A DNA stretch of 64,000 nucleotides from Burkholderia sp. Ac-20379 (lineage in GTDB: Bacteria; Pseudomonadota; Gammaproteobacteria; Burkholderiales; Burkholderiaceae), in the NCBI RefSeq assembly GCF_017104645.1, contig NZ_JAAGPF010000003.1:1-64000 (forward strand), in the 5' to 3' direction. Position numbers and translations under genes: made by a program. The notes under the pieces were generated by a model that did not search any database, had not been told where the DNA came from, and saw only the letters and a program-made list of their open reading frames with translations. Below, piece after piece: positions 35,509-45,289 of the stretch (position 1 is its first letter; the number at the start of each line of letters is the position of its first letter).

Positions 35509-36201
35509 TCACTGCGCCGCGAACGCCACGGCGGCGCGTGCGTGCAGCGCCGTCGTGTCGTACACCGGCAGCGGCGAATCCTGTTCGCCGATCAGCAGCG
35601 TGATCTCGGTGCAGCCGAGGATCACGGCCTGCGCGCCGCGTTCGGCCAGCCGGCCGATGATGGCCGCGTAGGCCGCGCGCGAGCCGGCCTCGATCCGGCC
35701 GTGGCACAGCTCGTCGTAGATCACGCGGTGCACCGTGTCGCGATCGTCGGCGCCGGGCGTCAGCACCTCGATGCCGAAGCGCTCGGCGAGCCGCTGCGCG
35801 TAGAACGGCAGCTCCATCGTGTAGCGCGTGCCGAGCAGCGCGACGCGGCGCACGCCGGCCGCCTGCAGCGCCGCGCCGGTCGGATCGGCGATATGCAGGA
35901 ACGGCAGCGTGACTGCCGCCTCGATCGCCTCGGCCACGCGGTGCATGGTGTTGGTGGTCAGCACCACGACGTCCGCGCCTGCCGCCTGAAGCTGACGGGC
36001 CGCGCCGGCCATCCGTTCGCCGAGCGCATGCCAGTCCTGCGCGCGCTGCAGCGCTTCGATTTCGGCGAAATCCACCGTCACCAGCACGCTTTTCGCGTTG
36101 TGGTGGCCGCCGTGCCGCGCCTTCGATTCGCGATTGATCAGCCGGTAATACTCCGCCGACGATTCCCAGCTCATGCCGCCGATCAGGCCGATCGTCTTCA
36201 T
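35509..36201 (-). CDS. Aspartate/glutamate racemase family protein (YgeA-like)
   Basis: A 230-residue racemase: MKTIGLIGGMSWESSAEYYR and LGCTEITLL are diagnostic. The usual first catalytic Cys is Thr83 (TTNTMH) while the second is Cys197 (GCTE). This is the same asymmetric Thr83/Cys197 pair, and the same length, that I recall for E. coli YgeA (EcL-DER), an L-Asp/Glu-specific racemase. The ATG at 36201 has GGAG upstream; a longer frame to 36405 is unsupported. Confidence 0.9.
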   Translation of the reverse strand: MKTIGLIGGMSWESSAEYYRLINRESKARHGGHHNAKSVLVTVDFAEIEALQRAQDWHALGERMAGAARQLQAAGADVVVLTTNTMHRVAEAIEAAVTLPFLHIADPTGAALQAAGVRRVALLGTRYTMELPFYAQRLAERFGIEVLTPGADDRDTVHRVIYDELCHGRIEAGSRAAYAAIIGRLAERGAQAVILGCTEITLLIGEQDSPLPVYDTTALHARAAVAFAAQ

Positions 36202-36403
36202 TCGTGCTCCGTGCGTTTGCGTCGTGAGGTGCTGCCGAGTATAGGTCGCGCCGCGACGCGGCGGCGGTACGGTTCGGGACGGGAACGGCCGGTACGGATC
36301 GACCGAGCGAACCGTGACGGCGGGGATTGATCGGCCGATCGCGGCTGCCGTATGCTCGGTGCTCTGATCACTCGGCGGCGCGCGAACGCGCAAGGACGGC
36401 CTC

Positions 36404-37042
36404 ATGCTGCACTACGACCCGGCTCACTGGATGGCGTTTTTCGGCATGGCCGTGCTGCTCAATCTCGCGCCGGGGCCGGACATCGCGTTCATCCTCGGGC
36501 ATACCGTACGCAATGGCCGGCGGCACGGTTTCGCGGCGATGCTCGGCGTGTGGAGCGGGGCGCTGTTCCATGTGGCATGCGCGGCGGTTGGGTTGTCGGC
36601 GATTCTGTATGCGTCGGCGAGCCTGTTTCTCGCCGTCAAGTGGGTCGGCGTGGGGTATCTGGCCTGGCTCGGCATCCAGTCGCTGCGCTCGAAGGGCGAT
36701 GCCGATACGCCCGAGATTCGGCCGCAGCCGCCGCGCACCGTGGCGCAGGTGTATCGGCAGGGCGTGCTGATCGACATCCTCAACCCGAAAGTGGCGATTT
36801 TCTTTCTCGCGCTGCTGCCGCAGTTCGTGGTGGCGGGCGCCGGCCCGGTGCCGCTCCAGCTCGGCGTGCACGGCGCGTTGATCATCGCCGTGGCGGCGCT
36901 GATCGAGCCGCCGCTGATCGTGCTCGGCGATCGGCTCTCGCAGGGCTTGCGCGCCAATCGCCGCGTCTCGGCGTGGCTCGACCGGGTGCTCGGCGCGTTC
37001 TTCCTCGGGCTGGCCGCCAAACTGGCTGCATTCCGGCACTGA
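36404..37042 (+). CDS. LysE/RhtB family amino-acid exporter
   Basis: A 212-residue membrane protein with five to six helices and the LysE/RhtB N-terminal pattern LNLAPGPDIAFILGHTVRNG plus DILNPKVAIFFLALLPQFV. It exports an amino acid or homoserine lactone-like solute; the substrate is unknown. The ATG has AAGGACG upstream. It is divergent from the racemase gene. Confidence 0.88.
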   Translation: MLHYDPAHWMAFFGMAVLLNLAPGPDIAFILGHTVRNGRRHGFAAMLGVWSGALFHVACAAVGLSAILYASASLFLAVKWVGVGYLAWLGIQSLRSKGDADTPEIRPQPPRTVAQVYRQGVLIDILNPKVAIFFLALLPQFVVAGAGPVPLQLGVHGALIIAVAALIEPPLIVLGDRLSQGLRANRRVSAWLDRVLGAFFLGLAAKLAAFRH

Positions 37043-37114
37043 TCGACACTGATCCGGCCCTATCGGCCGGTTTCGCCCGCGCAGGCAAAATCGCAACGCA
37101 GCAACACGGTGACA

Positions 37115-37130
37115 CTGTTTTTTTGTACAG
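37115..37130 (+). promoter_or_regulatory. LexA (SOS) box upstream of dinB
   Basis: CTGTTTTTTTGTACAG fits the CTGT-N8-ACAG LexA operator and lies 10 bp before the dinB GTG start, where bound LexA would block transcription initiation or elongation. Confidence 0.8.
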
Positions 37131-37140
37131 TATCGTCACC

Positions 37141-38328
37141 GTGAATACGCCCGCCACGCTCTCCGATATTGCCGCATCGCCTGCTTCGCCGGGCGGTGCG
37201 GCGGCGTTCGCGCGCAAGATCATCCACCTCGATTGCGATTGCTTCTATGCGTCGGTGGAGATGCGCGACGATGCCTCGCTGCGCGGGCGGCCGCTCGCGG
37301 TCGGCGGCCGGCCCGACCGGCGCGGCGTGATCGCCACCTGCAACTACGAGGCGCGGCGCTTCGGCGTGCATTCGGCGATGTCGTCGGCGCTCGCCGTGCG
37401 CAAGTGCCCGGATTTGCTGATCATTCCGCCGTCGATGGAGAAATACCGCGTCGCATCGCGCGCCATCATGGAGATCTACCGCGATTACACGCCCGAGGTA
37501 GAACCGCTGTCGCTCGACGAGGCCTATCTCGACGTGAGCCGCGCCGAGCGCTGCCAGGGCAGCGCCACGCTGATCGCGCGCGAGATTCGCGAGCGCGTGC
37601 GCGACACGGTGGGCGTGACCGTCTCGGCGGGCGTCGCGCCGAACAAGTTCATCGCCAAGATCGCCTCCGACTGGAACAAGCCCGACGGCCTGTTCGTGGT
37701 GCGTCCGCCGCAGGTCGACGCGTTCGTGGCCGCGCTGCCGGTGCGCAAGCTGTTCGGCGTGGGCCGCGTGACCGCCGCGAAGCTCGAGCGGCTCGGCATC
37801 GAGACCTGCGCGCAACTGCGCGACTGGTCGCAGATCGATCTGCATCGCGAGTTCGGCTCGTTCGGGCGGCGGCTGTTCGAGCTGTCGCGCGGCATCGACG
37901 AGCGGCGCGTGCATGCCGACCGCGAGCGCAAATCGGTCAGCGTCGAAACCACCTACGTGAACGATCTGGCCACGCCGGAACAATGCGCCGAGGAACTGCG
38001 CAAGCTCGTCGTGCAGCTCGACGCGCGCATCGCGCGCACCAATTCGCTGCGCACGATCCGCAAGCTGTTCGTGAAGATCCGCTTCGCCGATTTCCAGCGC
38101 ACCACGGTCGAATGCGTGGCCGAGGCGACCGACGCCGATACGGCCGTCGCGCTGCTCGAAAAGGGGCTGGTGCGGCGCCGGCAGGCCGTGCGGCTGCTCG
38201 GCGTGGGGGTGCGCGTCGACGAGGATACGGCCGAGCGGCATGGCCAGATCGCGCTGTTCGGCGACGAGGAGGACGGCGGCGGTCATGACGACGTTGCGCC
38301 GGATCGCGACGCCGGCGCTGCGTCCTGA
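37141..38328 (+). CDS. dinB: DNA polymerase IV (DinB)
   Basis: A 395-residue Y-family polymerase: IIHLDCDCFYASVEMRDD (catalytic Asp31 region), LSLDEAYLDVS (Asp126-Glu127), two HhH-like stretches (KLFGVGRVTAAKLERLGI), and a C-terminal little-finger domain. It carries out error-prone translesion synthesis. The GTG at 37141 is placed just after the LexA box; an upstream extension would run into lysE. Confidence 0.94.
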   Translation: MNTPATLSDIAASPASPGGAAAFARKIIHLDCDCFYASVEMRDDASLRGRPLAVGGRPDRRGVIATCNYEARRFGVHSAMSSALAVRKCPDLLIIPPSMEKYRVASRAIMEIYRDYTPEVEPLSLDEAYLDVSRAERCQGSATLIAREIRERVRDTVGVTVSAGVAPNKFIAKIASDWNKPDGLFVVRPPQVDAFVAALPVRKLFGVGRVTAAKLERLGIETCAQLRDWSQIDLHREFGSFGRRLFELSRGIDERRVHADRERKSVSVETTYVNDLATPEQCAEELRKLVVQLDARIARTNSLRTIRKLFVKIRFADFQRTTVECVAEATDADTAVALLEKGLVRRRQAVRLLGVGVRVDEDTAERHGQIALFGDEEDGGGHDDVAPDRDAGAAS

Positions 38329-38347
38329 TCCGAACGCACGCGCGGAT

Positions 38348-38382
38348 AAAAAAACGGCGCTCACCGTGGGGTGAACGCCGTT
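38348..38382 (-). terminator. Intrinsic terminator of the oligopeptidase A gene
   Basis: AACGGCG..CACC and GGTG.ACGCCGTT pair around a short loop, followed on the minus strand by a seven-U tract (AAAAAAA at 38348-38354). It lies 57 bp after the prlC stop. Confidence 0.75.
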
Positions 38383-38438
38383 CGGCGCGGATGATGGCCG
38401 CGATGTTCCGCCGCCGCGCCGCCGCGGCGGCAGCAAGC

Positions 38439-40526
<2,088 letters not shown>

Positions 40527-40705
40527 GGTGCTCCCTGCGGGGTCGGATGGCGGATGAACGGCGCGGCTGCGTGGCCGCGGCATGTCGACATTATTGGGGC
40601 GGTGTCGCCGGTTTCCAATCGGAAGTTTCTAACGCGGCGATTGGCGTCGATCGGAAACGGCTGTCGCGATGCCGCCGAAGCGGGCGGCACGCTGCATTTT
40701 TGACG

Positions 40706-40736
40706 GGCCGCGCGCGGGAAAGATCCGCGCGCGGCC
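40706..40736. other. 12-bp perfect GC-rich hairpin between folD and prlC
   Basis: GGCCGCGCGCGG and CCGCGCGCGGCC pair perfectly with a 7-base loop. It lies 50 bp after the folD stop on the minus strand, without a U-tract. It may stabilise the folD mRNA end or act as a factor-dependent terminator. The rest of the gap 40527-40785 is unremarkable. Confidence 0.5.
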
Positions 40737-40785
40737 GAAAGGGCGGTGAGGCGTGAAGAAGCGGCTCGGAAGACGCGTGCCGCGC

Positions 40786-41646
40786 TCAGGCGGCCGCGTC
40801 GGCCGCGCGTTCGGCGGCTTCGAGCGTGTTGATCAGCAGCATCGTGATGGTCATCGGGCCGACGCCGCCCGGCACCGGCGTGATGAAGCCGGCCACTTCG
40901 CGCAGGCCGTCGAAATCGACGTCGCCGCACAGCTTGCCTTCGTCGTTGCGGTTCATGCCGACATCGATCACCACCGCGCCCGGCTTGATCATGTCGGCCG
41001 TCAGCACGTTGCGCTTGCCGACCGCGGCCACCACCACGTCGGCCTGGCGCGTGTGGGCGGCGAGGTCGCGGGTCTTGCTGTGGCAGATCGTGACGGTCGC
41101 GCCGGCTTCGAGCAGCAGCATCGACATCGGCTTGCCGACGATGTTCGAGCGGCCGATCACCACGGCGTTCGCGCCGGTCAGATCGATGCCGTGCGCCTCG
41201 AACATCTTCATGACGCCGTACGGCGTGCACGGGCGGAACAGCGGCTTGCCCGTCATCAGCGCGCCGGCGTTGGCGACGTGGAAGCCGTCCACGTCCTTCT
41301 CGGGCGCGATCGCCTCGATCACCTTGTGGCTGTCGATATGGGCCGGCAGCGGCAGTTGCACGAGGATGCCGTGGATCTGCGGGTCGCGGTTCAGCGCGTC
41401 GATGTGCGCGAGCAGCTCGCCTTCGGACAGCGTGGCGGGGAACAGATCCTTCTTCGAGTAGAAGCCGTTGTCCTCGCAGGCCTTGATCTTGTTGCGGACG
41501 TAGACCTCGCTCGCCGGGTTGTCGCCGACGAGGACGACCGCCAGGCCGGGGCGGTGGCCGCGCGCGGCCAGGGCGGCGGCGCGTTCGCCCGCTTGCGCGC
41601 GCAGGGTCTTCGAAAGGGCGTTGCCGTCGATCAGGGTGGCTGTCAT
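40786..41646 (-). CDS. folD: Bifunctional methylenetetrahydrofolate dehydrogenase/cyclohydrolase
   Basis: A 286-residue FolD: the [18 protein letters not shown] motif with the catalytic Lys, PEKDVDGFH, the Rossmann-type [18 protein letters not shown], and the C-terminal [16 protein letters not shown] signature. It interconverts one-carbon folate forms in the cytosol. The ATG is at 41646. Confidence 0.96.
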   Translation of the reverse strand: MTATLIDGNALSKTLRAQAGERAAALAARGHRPGLAVVLVGDNPASEVYVRNKIKACEDNGFYSKKDLFPATLSEGELLAHIDALNRDPQIHGILVQLPLPAHIDSHKVIEAIAPEKDVDGFHVANAGALMTGKPLFRPCTPYGVMKMFEAHGIDLTGANAVVIGRSNIVGKPMSMLLLEAGATVTICHSKTRDLAAHTRQADVVVAAVGKRNVLTADMIKPGAVVIDVGMNRNDEGKLCGDVDFDGLREVAGFITPVPGGVGPMTITMLLINTLEAAERAADAAA

Positions 41647-41715
41647 GGTGAAATTCGGTCCGGATTGGGAAAGCGGGTGCGCGGCGAACGGGGTTCGGCC
41701 GCTGCAAAGCACGGA

Positions 41716-41721
41716 ATTATA
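41716..41721 (-). promoter_or_regulatory. Possible -10 element of the folD promoter
   Basis: A perfect TATAAT on the minus strand, 70 bp upstream of the folD ATG. No good -35 is seen at 16-18 bp, so the call is tentative. Confidence 0.35.
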
Positions 41722-41803
41722 CCCATCGCCTGTCGTGACCCGACATCGGCTGGCGCAGGCGCGCCATGGCGTCATGACGAGGCCGAGGCGGCTGCCCAAT
41801 GCA

Positions 41804-41835
41804 AAGCCGCGGCCTCCAGGCGAGGGCCGCGGCTT
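41804..41835 (-). terminator. Hairpin after the response regulator gene
   Basis: AAGCCGCGGCC and GGCCGCGGCTT form an 11-bp perfect stem 45 bp after the response-regulator stop. The 3' side on the minus strand continues TTGCATT, a poor U-tract, so termination may be factor-assisted. Confidence 0.5.
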
Positions 41836-41879
41836 GACGGGCAGCGGGGCGGGCGGCCGCGCGGGCCGGCCCGCAGGCG

Positions 41880-42518
41880 TTATGCCTGCTTCTTGGACAG
41901 CGCGAGACGCAGCAGGTCGGCGACCGTGTTGACGTTGAGCTTTTCCATGATGTTGGCGCGGTGCGCCTCGACCGTCTTGATGCTGATGCCGAGATCGTCG
42001 GCGATCTGCTTGTTCAGACGGCCGGCGATGATCCGTTCGAGCACCTGCTGCTCGCGCGCCGTCAGCTTCGAGAGGCGCTCGGTCGCGGCGCGCTGCTCCA
42101 GCACGCTCTTGTTTTCGTTGCGAGCCTTGTCGAGCATGCGCTCGACGAGCTTGCGCAGTTCGGCTTCGTCGAACGGCTTCTCGATGAAATCCATCGCGCC
42201 CTTTTTCATCGTCGAGACCGCCATCGGCACGTCGCCGTGGCCCGTCACGAAGATGATCGGCAGCGCCGCGTTGTCGGCGATCAGGCGCTCCTGCAATTCC
42301 AGGCCGCTCATGCCCGACATCCGCACGTCGAGAATCAGGCAGGCGATCTGGCCGGCCTGCAGCGCGGGCTGGTAGCCGTCGAGAAACTGCTCGGCGCTCG
42401 AGAAGCATTGCACGCGATAGCCGTTCGCCTCCAGCAGCCAGCGCAGCGAATCGCGCACGGCTTCGTCGTCGTCGACCACAAAGACGGTTTCCTGAGGGGT
42501 GGTGACAGGGCTATTCAT
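41880..42518 (-). CDS. FixJ-type two-component response regulator
   Basis: A 212-residue response regulator: receiver domain with the acidic pair VVDDDEA, phospho-acceptor Asp in [10 protein letters not shown], and Lys in FIEKPFDE, then a LuxR/FixJ HTH ([35 protein letters not shown]). Its ATG overlaps the stop of the sensor kinase gene (ATGA). It is divergent from aceE, and regulation of pyruvate metabolism is a reasonable guess only. Confidence 0.9.
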   Translation of the reverse strand: MNSPVTTPQETVFVVDDDEAVRDSLRWLLEANGYRVQCFSSAEQFLDGYQPALQAGQIACLILDVRMSGMSGLELQERLIADNAALPIIFVTGHGDVPMAVSTMKKGAMDFIEKPFDEAELRKLVERMLDKARNENKSVLEQRAATERLSKLTAREQQVLERIIAGRLNKQIADDLGISIKTVEAHRANIMEKLNVNTVADLLRLALSKKQA

Positions 42519-45034
42519 ATCTCTCCCGTAACAGTATGTGATGCCAGGCCGCCACGGCCGTGGTCCTCGGGTGCCCCGATGGGCAGACTGCAATGGAACG
42601 TCGCGCCGGAAACGCGGCCGTCCGCCTCGATATTGTTCACGACCCAGAGCCGACCGCGGTGCGACTCGATGATCGATCGACAGATGTTCAGCCCCATGCC
42701 CATGCCGTCGGACTTGGTGCTGTAGAACGGTTCGAACAGCCGCTCGGCGCTGGCTTCGTCGACGCCGGTGCCCTGGTCGATCACGCGGATGTCGACGAAC
42801 CCGGCCTCGATGTCGGCGACCACGCGGATCACGCCGTCGGCGTTCGGATCCTTGACCTCGCCCATCGCTTCGGCGGCGTTCTTCATCAGATTCATCAACA
42901 CCTGCTCGATCAGCACGGGGTCGACATAGATGATAGGCATTCTGGCGCGGATTTCGGTGACGATCCGGATCCGGCGCTTGCGCGCCTCGATTTCGGCCAG
43001 CCCGACCGCGTCGGCCACGATGTCGGCCACGCGGGCCGCTTCGCGCTTCGGCTCGCTGCGTTTCACGAACTCGCGGATGCGTTTGACGATCATGCCTGCG
43101 CGCAGCGCTTGCTGGGCAGTTTTTTCGAGCGCGGGCAGCAGGGTTTCGGCGGTGCCGCGGCCGCTCTTGACCAGCGCCACCGTACCCGAGCAGTAATTGT
43201 TGATCGCGGCGAGCGGCTGGTTCAGTTCGTGGGCGATCGACGAGGCCATTTCGCCCATCGTCATCAGCCGGCTCGTGAACTGGAGCTTCTCTTCCTGCTG
43301 GTGCGCGAGCTCCTGCGCCTTCTTGCGGGTGGTGATGTCGGTCGCGATCTGCATCTGCGCGAGGTGGCCGTCCACCCACTGGATGTACTGGCGGCGCACT
43401 TCGAACCATTTCTGGATGCTCTCGACGTACACCTCCTGCGCGTCGGCCGTGCTCTCGGTGAGCGCCGTGGCGGGCAGGCCGGCGAAGGCGTCCACCAGGT
43501 CGATCGAATCGGACGAGGCCTGGGTGCTGTCGAAGCCGCCGCCCGACAGTTCGAGGTGGCCGTCGGGCCGGATGCCGAACAGGTGGCGGTAGTAGCGGTT
43601 CGCGAACAGCAGCTCGGCCTCGTCGGCGGCCAGCACCGAGACGGCCGCGTCCAGGCTTTCGAGCACCGTCGTGAAGCGTTCGTGCGCGGCGGCCAGTTCC
43701 TCGCGGGCGCGCTTCGGCTCGGTGATGTCGGTCATCGACGACATCCAGCCGGTCTGGCGGCCCGAGCTGTCGATCAGCGGCGAGACGTAGAGCCGCGCGT
43801 GGAACATCGAGGCGTCCTTGCGGCGCACGCGCAGCTCGAAGCCCGAGGAGGGCGCCTTGCCGCGCAGCGTCATGTCGAGCTGGCGCTGCATTTCCGGGTA
43901 GGCGTCGCGCGGCCAGTACGGGAACGGCGCGACCTTGCCGACCAGATCGGCCTCGTCCCAGCCCGTCATGCGGCAGAACGCCGGGTTCACGTGGGTGATG
44001 CGGCCGTGCATGTCGAGCACGCGCATGCCGATCAGCACCGAATTTTCCATCGCGCGGCGGAAGAACGCCTCGGCGTACAGCGCCTGCTGGGCCTCGAAGC
44101 GCTGCCGCGTGTGTTTCCAGAGGCTCCACAGGCTCCACAGCACGAAACACGACAGGCCGGCCACGAGCCAGACGAGCGTGTTGTTCGTCAGGTTCGTCAT
44201 CTGCGGGTACGAATAGACGCGTACCGTCAGGCCCTGGCCCGGCGGATCGAGCGGCAGATCGTAATGCGCGTCGCGCGGCAGGCGCGGGCGCGAGGAGGTG
44301 GAGGCCAGCTCGCGGTTGTTGACGTCGGTGATCGAGATCTTGTACTTGGCCGACAGCTCGGGCGGGATGTCGTGCTTGAGGATGCCCTCGACCGAGAACA
44401 CGGCGGCGATCGAGCCGAGGTACTCGCGGTCGCGCGTGACGGGAGTCTGCAGCGTCACGAAGCCGTTGCCGAAATCGTCGTAGGCGATCGCCGAGTAGGC
44501 CTGGCGGCGCGTTTCGTGCGCTTCGGCGTAGCCGCCGCGCACGATCTCGGCCAGTTGCGCGTCGTTCGGACGCGACAGCCGCTGGCCGAGCGTCGGCAAC
44601 TGCATGTCGGGCCAGCGCGGCGTGCCAGCCGGCATGTACCAGTTGACGTAGAGAATTTCGGGGTGCGCCTGCATCACGTCGCCGGCGGCGGCCTGGAAGC
44701 CGCTGACATTGATGCGGCCGAGCGCCAGATCGCGCGAGAACGCCTGCAGTTGTTCCTGCGCGCTCGTCATCGACAGGCGGATCTGCTGCTGCGCCCAGGC
44801 GACGTTGCGGTAGAGGGTGTCTTCCTGCTGCTGCTGCTCGCGGCGGTTGAGGCTCCAGAGGATGAGACTCATCACCACCAGGAACACCAGGATCGACAGC
44901 AGCGGCGTCAATAGATAGGAATTGGACCACCACGGTCCGTGGTGCCAACGGGACGGCTGCGAATCGGCCGGGGCCGCGGCTCCGGACGCTCGCGCCGAGC
45001 GAGCAAAGAGCCGATCGGTGAACATGGCACGCAT
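42515..45034 (-). CDS. PAS-domain sensor histidine kinase
   Basis: An ~839-residue membrane sensor kinase. A first helix near 40-62 and a second near 285-305 enclose a periplasmic CHASE-like sensor domain of ~220 residues. Two PAS domains follow (VNPAFCRMTGWDEADLVG and FANRYYRHLFGI regions). The dimerisation/phospho-acceptor motif is MGEMASSIAHELNQPLAAIN, with an N-box (LMNLMKNAAEAM) and G-boxes (IDQGTGVDE, GMGMGLNICRSIIE). It is the FixL/TtrS-type partner of the regulator downstream. The start is uncertain: ATG at 45034 or 45025, neither with a strong ribosome-binding site. Confidence 0.9.
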   Translation of the reverse strand: MRAMFTDRLFARSARASGAAAPADSQPSRWHHGPWWSNSYLLTPLLSILVFLVVMSLILWSLNRREQQQQEDTLYRNVAWAQQQIRLSMTSAQEQLQAFSRDLALGRINVSGFQAAAGDVMQAHPEILYVNWYMPAGTPRWPDMQLPTLGQRLSRPNDAQLAEIVRGGYAEAHETRRQAYSAIAYDDFGNGFVTLQTPVTRDREYLGSIAAVFSVEGILKHDIPPELSAKYKISITDVNNRELASTSSRPRLPRDAHYDLPLDPPGQGLTVRVYSYPQMTNLTNNTLVWLVAGLSCFVLWSLWSLWKHTRQRFEAQQALYAEAFFRRAMENSVLIGMRVLDMHGRITHVNPAFCRMTGWDEADLVGKVAPFPYWPRDAYPEMQRQLDMTLRGKAPSSGFELRVRRKDASMFHARLYVSPLIDSSGRQTGWMSSMTDITEPKRAREELAAAHERFTTVLESLDAAVSVLAADEAELLFANRYYRHLFGIRPDGHLELSGGGFDSTQASSDSIDLVDAFAGLPATALTESTADAQEVYVESIQKWFEVRRQYIQWVDGHLAQMQIATDITTRKKAQELAHQQEEKLQFTSRLMTMGEMASSIAHELNQPLAAINNYCSGTVALVKSGRGTAETLLPALEKTAQQALRAGMIVKRIREFVKRSEPKREAARVADIVADAVGLAEIEARKRRIRIVTEIRARMPIIYVDPVLIEQVLMNLMKNAAEAMGEVKDPNADGVIRVVADIEAGFVDIRVIDQGTGVDEASAERLFEPFYSTKSDGMGMGLNICRSIIESHRGRLWVVNNIEADGRVSGATFHCSLPIGAPEDHGRGGLASHTVTGEI

Positions 45035-45177
45035 TGTAGCGCAGCGCCATGCCGACAAAACGGTGGTCCGCATTGTTGAACCGAAAGCGAAATTTGTCGC
45101 GCTCGCGCCATTCCGCATAGGTGCAGCGCAGCAATATTTCGCATTATGAGAAACAATCTCACCACCCGAAAATTTTG

Positions 45178-45207
45178 TTGCATCGGCCCGCGGAGCCTCC
45201 GTACAAT
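45178..45207 (+). promoter_or_regulatory. Possible sigma-70 promoter of aceE
   Basis: TTGCAT (45178-45183), 18 bases, TACAAT (45202-45207), 83 bp upstream of the aceE start. Found by eye; the -35 is weak. Confidence 0.4.
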
Positions 45208-45289
45208 CCGCCGGGAGCTTGCCGCAGCCGGTCGAATCGCGTCGTCTGCACGCAGCGCAATCCTCACACTCAGGACTCAGGAGACGAGC

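Noticed and set aside
42560-44914. 784-codon open frame opposite the sensor kinase
   Set aside because: Shadow frame with repetitive Arg/His/Val; the minus strand carries the kinase motifs.
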